A stretch of DNA of 25,595 nt from an uncultured Tissierellia bacterium (GCA_937923265.1 CALAJY010000029.1:1-25595), one strand, 5' to 3'. Counted from the first letter of the stretch, positions 7,149 through 15,318 are shown. Notes: a model not told the origin generated them from the sequence alone. Numbers and translations are program-made.

Positions 7149-7755
7149 GATCTTCTCCTGTTTCTACTTTCGTCCCGTAGTAGGACTGTGCCCACGCCAA
7201 CCGAATTCTTTCTTCTCGTCCTCGGAGAAACCAATACAGATCTCCCGCTAATTTTCCGTAATGGACTCTCGCCAACTTCGTCTTTTTCGTTTTCGTCTTT
7301 AATAGCTTCATCAATTGGCGAAGATGATAGATCAATTCCTCATAGTCTTCTGCCGTGATCAGGGCATTAAAACGCTGATCCACAGATCGGCTGTCCTCCC
7401 TGTCACGAAGTGCCGCCAGCGATGATCCGATGTCTCTAATCTTTGCATTTCCATCACAATCCAAAGCGACGCTCTCCGTGATTCCCTGTTGTTGCAGGGC
7501 ATAGAGCTGCAGGGCGTTGACAACGACCAGTTCCTCCCTGGTTGGTTTTCCAAATTTCCCCAGGTATTGCTCCGGCATTATTTCAAACAACAGGGGCCAA
7601 ATTCCTGAACTCTGACTCAGTGGCTTCCCTATCGAATTTCTCAGATTCGCCAAGTATGCTTTTTCTTCCAAAACTCCTTTCTTCGGCTGCAACCGGCGCA
7701 CCACAGAACTCGTGATGCTCCAAACGGACGCAATTTTACCTTCCTCCTGTTTCAT
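7135..7755 (-). CDS. casB: Cse2 (CasB) small Cascade subunit
   Basis: The product is 206 aa, all-helical and basic, within the usual Cse2 range of about 160-210. Position between cse1 and cas7 and segments such as SQSSGIWPLLFEIMPEQYLG and the basic KTKTKKTKLARVHYGKLAGD fit the family. Two copies form the inner belly of Cascade and stabilise the R-loop. The start at 7755 follows AAAGGAGG and overlaps the casA end by 20 bp. Cse2 is the least conserved Cascade protein, so the call rests partly on synteny. Confidence 0.93.
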   Translation of the reverse strand: MKQEEGKIASVWSITSSVVRRLQPKKGVLEEKAYLANLRNSIGKPLSQSSGIWPLLFEIMPEQYLGKFGKPTREELVVVNALQLYALQQQGITESVALDCDGNAKIRDIGSSLAALRDREDSRSVDQRFNALITAEDYEELIYHLRQLMKLLKTKTKKTKLARVHYGKLAGDLYWFLRGREERIRLAWAQSYYGTKVETGEDHDNE

Positions 7756-9487
7756 CGTTTCCTCCTTTCTTTGCTCCCAAACTTTGCTTTAAAAAATATT
7801 GAAAGCTCAAATAAGCCGTTGCAATATTCTTAAACTGTCCGGATCCTGCTTCTTTCGGATCTTTAATGAAAACACCGGTGTAATCTCTCGGTCCCGCTGA
7901 TTGAATCACTTGATTCGCTTCCTCTAGAACAATTCCTCGGAGTGTCTCATTCCATCCCAGGCACCTCGCATCGCAGGAATCCGTCGCTCGGATACTGCTT
8001 ATCCAATTTCGAAAAGGTAAGTCTACCGCAAAATACAGGTCTTGCACTCGATTCTTCACATAATCCGAATCTTTGATATTTCGAATTGTTGCTATCTCCG
8101 TAAGAAAATGCCAGTAGGTTTTCGATATGACGGTTTTGGTTTTTTCGACTTGATCCAGCACTCGATAATACCATCCCTGATCTTTATCATCGGTAATCAG
8201 CAGATCCTGGAACTGAAGCTGATCCAAAATCTCATCTTTAGGAACCCAAGAAGTCGCATTGGCATCGTCCTTCATGCTCACCGAAATAAGGGATAAATTC
8301 ATGTTTTTCTGCGATTTCGAAACCAATTTTCTCCACTGAATGACACCCGGCTCTCGGCTGTCTAACTTGTGATTATCAGGGTGATTTGATGTTTGCAAAA
8401 GTCCAAAGGACCTCCACAATGATTCCTCGCTCCGATGTTTGCGTGGAGTCATCACCTCGTTTTTCTTCTCATCCACCCCGTATTTCCATAGGGTCATCGG
8501 CTCCAGTGGGTTACTATGGCTAATTTCTTTTAGCTTTACCATCTGCAATGAGAAAGGGGAAGTCAAATCTGCGTCTGGATTGATATGGATTGCTCGACTC
8601 CAGTTGGTATAAAGCTCTGATAAATTGTCAACGGGATGAGAGCTGAGTATTCGATGAACAACTTCTTGCCCAGAATACTCCCAACAGGGTCTTTGCAAAT
8701 TATGGTACATATCTAACAGAGCCACATCATTATCTGTGCCTGTCAAAACAAGATTTAATAGTAACGTTTCAAAAATGTTCCCCCCCTGCCAATAAAGTCC
8801 TCCGACATCGAAAATCCAGCCTTTCGAAGCCTTATACTTTGTTGTTCCAAAAATCACCTTATCGGATAAACCGACATAGCCTTGCAGGGTGATAAGCCAG
8901 CGAGCGAGTTCCGCTTCCGTTAAAAGTTCTTTATTGGAATCATTGCTATATTTTGGGGAAAACAACGCCACCTTATTATTGCTTTCTGAAATCAAACGAT
9001 TAATATTTTTCCCCTTCATTTCGCTGGGTTTCGACTTGCTAATATTCTCCGGAGCAATCACTTCCTCCGTAACCTGATAAAACGGATACGCATCATCAAA
9101 GAGATAAAAATGGTCCTTCCATGCCTCCAGATATTCACGAACCGCTACCGGAAAATGACCCTGCTCCCAAAGGTTAAACCAGGTCTGTCCCAGGGACTCC
9201 CGCACCTCATCTTGGTCGACCTCTTCTACTTTCGAGGGTTGAAATTTTTCGTCTAGCCGCAGGTAGGAATATGGCCTCCCTTCCGCATCCACTCGGGAAA
9301 ATACCGTGTGAAGAACGGCTAACAGGACTCTCAAAACCGCAAAATCCTGTGTTCCCATCTCTCCCCCCAAGCGGAGAAATTGGGGAGCCCGGTCAAATAG
9401 TTCCAGCAGCGATACCTCCTCGGTCTCGCCCTTGGGATCCACGACGACCCGAATCCAAGGCTCTTCCAATAAATTAAACCGCCCCAT
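7736..9487 (-). CDS. casA: Cse1 (CasA) PAM-recognising large Cascade subunit
   Basis: The product is 583 aa from the ATG at 9487. A GTG three codons upstream is also open, but AAAGGAG is correctly spaced only for the ATG. The N terminus MGRFNLLEEPWIRV is the hallmark of Cse1. The protein reads the PAM in duplex DNA, starts unwinding and recruits Cas3 once the R-loop is complete. It overlaps cas3 by 14 bp. Spacer data in this window predict that it reads a PAM ending in a pyrimidine, probably AAY. The C-terminal helical bundle is complete, with no truncation. Confidence 0.97.
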   Translation of the reverse strand: MGRFNLLEEPWIRVVVDPKGETEEVSLLELFDRAPQFLRLGGEMGTQDFAVLRVLLAVLHTVFSRVDAEGRPYSYLRLDEKFQPSKVEEVDQDEVRESLGQTWFNLWEQGHFPVAVREYLEAWKDHFYLFDDAYPFYQVTEEVIAPENISKSKPSEMKGKNINRLISESNNKVALFSPKYSNDSNKELLTEAELARWLITLQGYVGLSDKVIFGTTKYKASKGWIFDVGGLYWQGGNIFETLLLNLVLTGTDNDVALLDMYHNLQRPCWEYSGQEVVHRILSSHPVDNLSELYTNWSRAIHINPDADLTSPFSLQMVKLKEISHSNPLEPMTLWKYGVDEKKNEVMTPRKHRSEESLWRSFGLLQTSNHPDNHKLDSREPGVIQWRKLVSKSQKNMNLSLISVSMKDDANATSWVPKDEILDQLQFQDLLITDDKDQGWYYRVLDQVEKTKTVISKTYWHFLTEIATIRNIKDSDYVKNRVQDLYFAVDLPFRNWISSIRATDSCDARCLGWNETLRGIVLEEANQVIQSAGPRDYTGVFIKDPKEAGSGQFKNIATAYLSFQYFLKQSLGAKKGGNDETGGR

Positions 9488-12257
9488 CTTGTTCACTCCT
9501 TTCTGTCATCAATCCTAATTTGGGATCATACCTTAATGTAAACTGTCCAATTTCTAAAGCACCCTCTTCCGGAAAAACCACGCCTAGTTTTCCCCTGAGC
9601 CAGCTGCTTTGTTGCCAATCACTTAAAAATTTCGCGTTGTATGCTTCAAGATATTTAATGGTGTCATTAATTTTCCCCGGATTCGTCATCAAATTCGGCA
9701 ATTTCAAGCCTTGTCTCGCAATGACTTTTCCTGTTTCAAAGTCTGTAATCGAATTCGATAAATCCTTAGGGTCTTGAAAGGTTCCATACCCTTTCCCTCT
9801 CTGACGTAGAGCTAGCACTTCCACACTCTCCCCACTATCTCTGACCTGGGCAGCAGCCTTCTCTTCGCTCGCCGAACTGGTGGAATTGTTTAGCCAGCCA
9901 ATCAACGAATCGACTTCTTCTTGCTGAAACACGGATTTTTTATGCTTCCTTCGAGGCTTCCCAATGCGATAAACCTGCGCACTTCTACGTTTCTGTGCAA
10001 ACAGAATCTCTTGTTTTTCTTTCATGGCAAGATAACGGACCTGTTTTTCCGGCGATAGATCCAGTGCATCCTCCGAATAGACGGCTTGCACCAGGGGTGA
10101 AATATCTTTCGGGGTACAAATCAAATCCGGCAAATAGTATTGTGTTCTCGCTAAAAGATATTCCCCATAAACGAGCTTCGATCCATCCTCAAAGTCCCAA
10201 TCCTCGTTCATTTCCAAAACATACAGAATTGGTTTTTCATGTTTCTTAGGTCGCACACGGTTATGTCGGTGAAGGCGACCGACTCGCTGAAGGAGAAGAT
10301 CCATTGGGCCCAAGTCCGTGAACAAACAGTCCAGATCAATGTCCAAACTCGCCTCGATCACTTGCGTTCCAATGATGATCTTCTGATAGGGCCGCTTTCC
10401 CTTTTTCCCAATCATCGATAGGAGGTCGTGCTCTCTTTGAACACGGTCGGTCGCAATGAATTGCGAATGAAGCAGCTCCACGCGTTCCTCACCAAAGCGC
10501 TCGATACACTGCGTAGCAATTTTCTGCGCACGGTGGACGGTGTTGACAATCACACCAATGATGCCACCACCTTCCAATCTTTCTTCGATGGTCGAAAGCA
10601 GATGTTCCGTTTCGATCCGTTTCACCTGCACCTGCAAACGATGATTCTCATAGTCGATTTGCTTCACCTGTCCGATCTGATCGCCATCCGTGTAACTGAT
10701 TAAGGGATAAGAATCCGTAAGCAAGCCGTCCTCCGGCTTTGGACAAGAATCCCAATCATGACCCGCCCCGGTAACATAGGCTTTCAAAAAAGCCTCTCTT
10801 TTCCCAGCGGGCAAGGTTGCCGACAACAGGATCACCGGGACTCCATACGCCGCCATCCACTGGATTGCCTCTTCCAGGTACACATTCATATAGGCGTCAT
10901 ACGAATGAAGCTCATCGATAATCACCACCTTGCGGCTGAATCCCAGGTGACGAAGTGCCAGATGCTTCTGTTTTAAAGCCGTTAGCAAAAATTGGTCGAC
11001 GGTGCCCACGACGAAATCCTCCAAGCTGGAAGTTTTCCTACCCGAGAACCATTCATTGGCGGTGACCGTTCCATTGGCATCCCCATCCAGGTCGATATTG
11101 GAGGACAAACTACGAAAATCCTCATTCAGGGCTGCTTTGCCATGTGATAAGCGAAGCGAATAATTCTCTCCGGTCTCAGCTGCCATTCTGCCTAACCAGG
11201 TCATGATCCTTGGAAAGATTCCATTGGAGGTCGCCTGGGTCGGTAGTCCGAAAAACATCCCGCTGCAACCTTTTTGGTATGCCAGTTGTTCGGCGCCAAA
11301 AAGAGCGGCTTCCGTTTTTCCACATCCCATGGGTGCTTCCAGAATAAAGATTCCCGGATCTTTACAGTTGGCGATGGTCTCAACAAAAACTCTTTGCACC
11401 GGATTAGGAGAGAAATCAAATCGATTGGATAACGTCTCCTCCGTAATCGGACGGTCCACATGCCACAAATCACCGTGTTTCCATGCATGCCAGGCATAAG
11501 CGACTCGCCCTTCCTGATCCTCCGCTTCCTCCCGGTCCAGTTCCATCAGGGGAAAATAATGTTCATTGCTGGCAATCCAGTCCGCCATGATGAGGAGACC
11601 GGAAAGTAAAACCTGTCCCGTTCGAGAAATCGTTGGCAGATCCTCTACGGAGGAAAAGCCCGAAACATCTAATGCCCAATCCAAAATTTCTCTTTGCGCT
11701 CGCCTCCACAGGCAGGCAACATCGGAGTCTTCTTCTGTTTGATAATAACTACTGTTGTAGCTCATCGAGTGATATAATTCATCATGATCCCGGACGGGTT
11801 TCCCATGATGGGCGCCGATAATCGATGCAATATCCTCTCTTACGCCCATTTTTTTCAAAAGGCATTCCCCAACGATGCTGTGATGACAGGTTCTGTTTAA
11901 CTCCGGATTTCCCTCAGTCATCGCTCCAAATTCTTGGAGCCCATGAAAGCCTAACCGCTCCAGCTTTTCCATCAGGGCCAGATCCAAATCCACCGAATTA
12001 CAGAAGCCCGACTTTGCTTCAAAAAAAGGTGTAGCCTTGCCCTCATCATGAACTGCGGCTAAGAATATCGCTAAAGAGTGTGCCGTCTCCGGTCGATTAA
12101 GACTATTTTGAATTTGACTTTTCTGAATATCACTCAACCAGTGATTCCACAAAAGATTCATAACATCCTTCGTGTCCAGCAGGTGTTGATAAAGGGACAG
12201 ATAAAGAAACTTTCCTTCCGCTTCCCTTTTCTTTGCCCAAAGCTTTTTGGATAGCAT
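9474..12257 (-). CDS. cas3: Cas3 HD nuclease-helicase
   Basis: The product is 927 aa from the ATG at 12257. Another in-frame ATG lies at 12269, but GGAGG at 12263-12267 serves 12257. The HD nuclease comes first: H25 in YQHLLD, the H70-D71 pair in AAVHDEGK, then TCHHS and GAHHGK. The SF2 helicase follows: Walker A APMGCGKTE near 308-316, DELH near 448-451, SAT near 479-481, and QRVGRLHRH near 657-665. All catalytic motifs are intact, so target degradation should be active. It is the first gene of the operon and lies directly behind a consensus promoter at 12315-12343. Confidence 0.98.
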   Translation of the reverse strand: MLSKKLWAKKREAEGKFLYLSLYQHLLDTKDVMNLLWNHWLSDIQKSQIQNSLNRPETAHSLAIFLAAVHDEGKATPFFEAKSGFCNSVDLDLALMEKLERLGFHGLQEFGAMTEGNPELNRTCHHSIVGECLLKKMGVREDIASIIGAHHGKPVRDHDELYHSMSYNSSYYQTEEDSDVACLWRRAQREILDWALDVSGFSSVEDLPTISRTGQVLLSGLLIMADWIASNEHYFPLMELDREEAEDQEGRVAYAWHAWKHGDLWHVDRPITEETLSNRFDFSPNPVQRVFVETIANCKDPGIFILEAPMGCGKTEAALFGAEQLAYQKGCSGMFFGLPTQATSNGIFPRIMTWLGRMAAETGENYSLRLSHGKAALNEDFRSLSSNIDLDGDANGTVTANEWFSGRKTSSLEDFVVGTVDQFLLTALKQKHLALRHLGFSRKVVIIDELHSYDAYMNVYLEEAIQWMAAYGVPVILLSATLPAGKREAFLKAYVTGAGHDWDSCPKPEDGLLTDSYPLISYTDGDQIGQVKQIDYENHRLQVQVKRIETEHLLSTIEERLEGGGIIGVIVNTVHRAQKIATQCIERFGEERVELLHSQFIATDRVQREHDLLSMIGKKGKRPYQKIIIGTQVIEASLDIDLDCLFTDLGPMDLLLQRVGRLHRHNRVRPKKHEKPILYVLEMNEDWDFEDGSKLVYGEYLLARTQYYLPDLICTPKDISPLVQAVYSEDALDLSPEKQVRYLAMKEKQEILFAQKRRSAQVYRIGKPRRKHKKSVFQQEEVDSLIGWLNNSTSSASEEKAAAQVRDSGESVEVLALRQRGKGYGTFQDPKDLSNSITDFETGKVIARQGLKLPNLMTNPGKINDTIKYLEAYNAKFLSDWQQSSWLRGKLGVVFPEEGALEIGQFTLRYDPKLGLMTERSEQDGAV

Positions 12258-12275
12258 TCCCTCCTCCATTTTTTA

Positions 12276-12292
12276 CTTTTGTTAAATTAGTT
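12276..12292 (-). promoter_or_regulatory. Predicted Cascade target in the cas leader (AAC PAM plus 14 bp)
   Basis: On the minus strand 12289-12276 reads TAATTTAACAAAAG, preceded by AAC (12292-12290). The guide of the mini-array at 12627-12715 starts TAATTGAACAACAG. It matches at 12 of 14 positions, and the mismatches are exactly at guide positions 6 and 12. The site lies about 16-32 nt after the predicted transcription start and just ahead of the cas3 Shine-Dalgarno site. A bound Cascade would block cas transcription. Confidence 0.75.
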
Positions 12293-12302
12293 CATGACTA
12301 AT
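12286..12302. promoter_or_regulatory. Inverted repeat in the cas leader, possible operator
   Basis: ATTAGT (12286-12291) and ACTAAT (12297-12302) form a 6-bp inverted repeat with a 5-bp centre. It sits just downstream of the predicted cas transcription start and overlaps the predicted Cascade target. It could bind a repressor or fold as a weak hairpin in the mRNA leader. Confidence 0.4.
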
Positions 12303-12314
12303 CGAATCAACTAA

Positions 12315-12343
12315 ATCATATCGCTATCTTTTCCTTCTGTCAA
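12315..12343 (-). promoter_or_regulatory. Consensus sigma-A promoter of the cas operon
   Basis: On the minus strand TTGACA (12343-12338) and TATGAT (12320-12315) are separated by exactly 17 bp. The predicted start is near 12308, giving a leader of about 50 nt before cas3. This is the only strong promoter seen for the whole cas3-cas2 block, whose genes are overlapping or within 10 bp of each other. Confidence 0.88.
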
Positions 12344-12505
12344 TCGAGTTGGAAAACATTTTTCTTATAAAGTGTAGCAGTAGATAGACTGAAATTCGAC
12401 ACATAACTAGAGAAAAATTTCCGGGACATAAAATAGAAAAAAAGCCACACAAATCTAGGTTGCCCGGTCTATCGAAGGTACGGTGAGCAGCCGCCGGTCG
12501 AAATA

Positions 12506-12540
12506 CCCTGGGAAATCCCTAAAATCTCACTTTCCCAGGG
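12506..12540 (+). repeat. Single copy of the 35-bp palindromic element
   Basis: The arms CCCTGGGAAA and TTTCCCAGGG are identical to those of the arrays at 64-227 and 25520-25595, and the 15-nt centre again begins TC and ends CAC. The 13 bp to its left match those left of the first unit at position 64 at 9 positions, with GCCG, TCG and TA shared. It lies between the cas promoter and the mini-array. The remainder of 12344-12626 contains no gene that I can see. Confidence 0.85.
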
Positions 12541-12626
12541 GTGAAGGCCCCCTAGACCAAAGCTGACCCACCGGTCGGCCCCTTAGGCGGAACTCAACCA
12601 TCTATATCACTCGAATTGCTTTCTTG

Positions 12627-12715
12627 CATGCACCCCCGCATGCGCGGGAAGATAAACTTAGCATACAATCCTCTGTTGTTCAATTAAGGATCACCCCCGC
12701 CGGTGCGGGACTCTT
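12627..12715 (-). ncRNA. Degenerate one-spacer mini-CRISPR, predicted cas-regulating crRNA-like RNA (CreR type)
   Basis: Two degenerate copies of the array repeat lie at 12688-12715 (5' copy in transcript sense) and 12627-12654, exactly 61 bp apart, around a 33-nt spacer at 12655-12687. Both keep the CCCGC/GCGGG stem with changed loops (ACCG and GCAT, against GTAT in the array). The 5' copy keeps the complete handle GGGGGTGATCC and lost only its upstream end. The spacer starts with T, fitting the pyrimidine rule of the main array. Its next 14 bases match the cas leader at 12276-12289 except at positions 6 and 12; beyond 14 the similarity ends. CreA and CreR RNAs are known to guide Cascade through such short matches to repress promoters. 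The sequence and match are seen here; expression and repression are inferred. Confidence 0.8.
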
Positions 12716-12721
12716 TGGTTC

Positions 12722-12727
12722 ATTATA
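12722..12727 (-). promoter_or_regulatory. Perfect -10 box of the mini-array transcript
   Basis: TATAAT on the minus strand (12727-12722) lies seven bases ahead of 12715, the first base of the 5' degenerate repeat, so transcription would begin at the repeat itself. The -35 region (TCCTCG at 17 bp) is poor, which suggests a weak or activated promoter. Confidence 0.6.
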
Positions 12728-12809
12728 CTATAAGAAAGACAAATCGAGGAGTCGGTCTTGCCCGGATCATCGGTTAACTATCGAAGATACGATCCTTGTA
12801 TTTCGTGTG

Positions 12810-12917
12810 AATTTCATGGAAGTCTGAAATTTTACTTACATTTTACACAGCTCCTCCTCCAACGCTGTAACACTTAGATTTACAGGAGTTACGGTGTCGC
12901 TTTTTTTCTTTTTTCAC
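12810..12917 (+). other. Non-coding region with hairpins and a poly-T tract
   Basis: AATTTCA (12810-12816) pairs with TGAAATT (12825-12831), ACAGC (12847-12851) with GCTGT (12864-12868), and GTAAC (12867-12871) with GTTAC (12888-12892). The tract T7-C-T6 follows shortly after, with one base between its two T-runs. The last hairpin with the T-tract may be a terminator, which would imply a small plus-strand RNA between the mini-array and the lipoprotein genes. The stems are short and two of them compete, so this is weak. Confidence 0.3.
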
Positions 12918-13016
12918 CGTTTACTTCCCTTTTTCCCAACCTTTCCTTTTATGATTCTTTATATTTTCCCATGCTAGGGTAAAAAGGAAATGACAAGGCA
13001 AAGGACGGACCCAGAA

Positions 13017-13592
13017 ATGAAGAAAAAGATTATCATCCCACTCGCTCTGATGCTTGTGTTCCTTTTGACCGCCTGTCAAGAGAGCACATCCGTAAGGATG
13101 AGAACGATGGGCAATCGCCGCTTTCCCCTTCCCGTGCTCTGGCAGGAAACGAGTATCCAAGAGAGGAAGCCGCTCCCCCGCTATTTGAATGCAGCTGTTT
13201 TTACCACTTCCACAAAGGGAGAGAATTCCAAATCCGAAATGCTTCATGTTTTCGCATTGGACCTGGCCCGGGAAAACTTGGAAAGCGGTCAAGATGAACC
13301 GGGGAAAAACCGTATAAAGAAAGTTTTGGAAGATGTTTTTGGCGCAAAGGGACCTTTTCGTGAGGAGTCCCGGAAGAGCGGAAGCGAACAGGTTCTCCTG
13401 CTCTCCGAAAACGTTGCGGCGGACAGAGACCGCCCAGGCTGGATTGCTTCCTACCAGGAAAGCAGCGATGGTTTCTGCTACCTGGTGGTCCTCTCCGGGA
13501 AAGGGAACATCACGCCGGAGGACCGAAGCCTGGTGCAGCGCATCATGACAAATTCTCAGGATAGAACTCCCGAGGATGCCTGCCCCGGCTGA
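13017..13592 (+). CDS. Lipoprotein, first member of a six-gene paralogous cluster (short, possibly frame-altered)
   Basis: The product is 191 aa. MKKKIIIPLALMLVFLLTAC is an SPase II signal peptide with lipobox LTAC, so the mature protein is anchored to the membrane from Cys20. The start at 13017 is chosen because the signal peptide begins there; an in-frame ATG at 12990 only adds a charged extension. The C-terminal half (near EMLHVFALDL and DGFCYLVVLSGKG) resembles the other cluster members in layout. The linker just after the lipobox is Arg-rich, unlike the Ser/Glu-rich linkers of its paralogues, and the protein is about 60 residues shorter. This suggests internal frameshifts or deletion. 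Function unknown. Confidence 0.75.
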   Translation: MKKKIIIPLALMLVFLLTACQESTSVRMRTMGNRRFPLPVLWQETSIQERKPLPRYLNAAVFTTSTKGENSKSEMLHVFALDLARENLESGQDEPGKNRIKKVLEDVFGAKGPFREESRKSGSEQVLLLSENVAADRDRPGWIASYQESSDGFCYLVVLSGKGNITPEDRSLVQRIMTNSQDRTPEDACPG

Positions 13593-13728
13593 GGCTAGCC
13601 GGGAAGCCGGTGGCTTTCAGGAACCCGATTGGCTGTGAGAATGTAGTCCTTGCCCTTTCATGAAATTGTCTTGCGAGGAAAGGCAACTGCCCATAAGTAT
13701 AGAGAATGAGAAAATCAAAGGAGAAAAA

Positions 13729-14505
13729 ATGCAGAAGAAAACCACGATGCTTGCCCTCTTGTCCCTCACCTTGCTCTTGAGCTCTTGTGGAAATGCAGCG
13801 GATAAAAAAAGTGAAGAATCCGCGAACCAAGGGACCACAAGTTCACTAGTGGCGAGTTCCCAAGAGAAAAGCACAAAGGACGAAAAAACAAGTTCATCCT
13901 CCACATCGGCGTCTTCCAGGGAAGCCTCTTCGCAGGGAACGGCGGATCCCGAGTCCGGGTCCGGGTCTGCGGACAGCGCTAAGGAAACCGGCGAAGATAA
14001 GCCCTATAAAAAGCTCCCGGTGAAGGAGGGGCAAACGCAGGATATTGACGGTCTGCTCGTTTCCCTCCCCGAGGGGTGGAAGGCCTTGGAATTGCGGGAT
14101 GCCTCGCTTCCAAAGATGAAACGAACCCTTTTATTCGGCAGGAATCAAAAAGAGAAGTTGGGTGTCTTGATCATCCACCTCCAAGAAGAAAGCGTCAATA
14201 AATTTACGGATTCCAAAACACAAACCTATTTTACACAGGAGCTGCAATACGGATTTGGCTATAAAAAGGAAACGGCGAAGGTGATCGGTCCAAAGACCAT
14301 CCAGGGGTTAAACAGCTATTTTTCCCCGTCAGGTGATGAACTGGAAAGCTCTGAATTTCCCAATGTAGCCGTTACCACCCTCTACCGGGGAAATCACTGC
14401 TATCAGTACTATCTGTTTTCCGGCAAGAAGCTTGCTAACGAAGAACAGATTCTTCAACAGCTCGTACAAGCTTCCACCTTTTTAAAATCAGAGAAAGGAT
14501 TATAG
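13729..14505 (+). CDS. Lipoprotein with Ser-rich linker and PsbP/DcrB-like domain (paralogue 2)
   Basis: The product is 258 aa. The ATG at 13729 follows AAAGGAG. The signal peptide ends LLLSSC, giving a lipidated Cys. A low-complexity Ser/Glu/Lys linker of about 70 residues follows, then a globular domain from about residue 95 containing DGLLVSLPEGWKALEL. That motif recalls the PsbP/DcrB/LpqN-type fold found in many surface lipoproteins (inference from pattern only). Later segments IGPKTIQGLNSYF and NHCYQYYLFSGKK align with the other cluster members. It ends 2 bp before the start of the next gene, so the two form an operon. Substrate unknown. Confidence 0.85.
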   Translation: MQKKTTMLALLSLTLLLSSCGNAADKKSEESANQGTTSSLVASSQEKSTKDEKTSSSSTSASSREASSQGTADPESGSGSADSAKETGEDKPYKKLPVKEGQTQDIDGLLVSLPEGWKALELRDASLPKMKRTLLFGRNQKEKLGVLIIHLQEESVNKFTDSKTQTYFTQELQYGFGYKKETAKVIGPKTIQGLNSYFSPSGDELESSEFPNVAVTTLYRGNHCYQYYLFSGKKLANEEQILQQLVQASTFLKSEKGL

Positions 14506-14507
14506 AA

Positions 14508-15318
14508 ATGAAAAAAACAATGTTTAAAAGCCTGCGCTCTATTGACTCTCGTGGCTACATTAGCAGCTTGTGGAGAAAACAACGGTAAGGATACGAAAAG
14601 CGACGAGAAGAACCAGACAATTTCCAGCGTGATGCAAGCATCCGTTTCATCTTCCGAAAAGAAAGAGGAGGAAAGTTCGAATTCGCATGAACAGGAAATA
14701 AGTTCCGCCTCTTCACAGGAAGAAGAAAGCTCTCAGAAAGAGGAAAACTCTTTCGAATCCGACTCTTCCCACAAGAAGGAGGGCTCCATTGAATCGTCTG
14801 AAAATTCGAAGACTTCCGGGAGTAAAAAAAGGGCAAAACCCGATTCCGATGGGTATTATGTCGTTGGGAACATCCGAGTGAAACCTTCCACACCATGGAT
14901 ACATCCCATAATAACACACAATGATTACGATACCATGAAGATGTCCTCCTTATTCAATTCAACAATAGGCCCCATTGCCATCACCTACATCGGTAATCTC
15001 GCCGGCGATCCGATAAAAAATTTAGACACCGATGCGAAGAGAAAGGCCTATATAAAAAATTACGTTGACGGTTTAAAACTAAGGCAAAAAGGGGCATATA
15101 CCATAAAGGGACCGGAGGACCTTAAAGGTCTCGCCTTCTATGAAATCGGAGAAGGGGGAAATCACATGATCGGAAAGAATAAAGTCTTTTCGCTGATTGC
15201 TTTTCTGTTCCACGAAGACCATGTCTCCATTTTTATGCACCAATCAGAGAGCAAACCCGGCGATAAGGATAAAAAAGACTTTACTGATTTAATTCACTCT
15301 GTAGAACCGTCAAAATAA
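14508..15318 (+). CDS. Lipoprotein paralogue 3, out of frame at an A7 tract after the ATG
   Basis: The ATG at 14508 (after AAAGGA) is followed directly by seven A (14511-14517). As written, this frame soon loses the lipoprotein sequence. One base fewer gives MKK, then QCLKACALLTLVATLAAC, which matches the signal peptide of the gene at 15455. The lipobox LAAC, a Ser/Glu-rich linker and the C-terminal domain are all intact in the second frame through the TAA at 15316-15318. A TTG at 14542 could start an incomplete signal peptide. The domain shares AKPDSDGYY, YTIKGP and IAFLF..DH patterns with paralogue 4. Possible explanations are phase variation by slippage in the A tract, transcriptional slippage, recent decay, or a sequencing error. 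Confidence 0.8.

Noticed and set aside
12494..12578. CCGGTCG direct repeats around the single palindrome as a target-site duplication
   Set aside because: The two copies lie at unequal distances from the element and do not flank its other copies.
12749..12776. A third degenerate repeat 61 bp further upstream of the mini-array
   Set aside because: No CCCGC/GCGGG stem or handle is present at the expected position; nor at 12566 on the other side.
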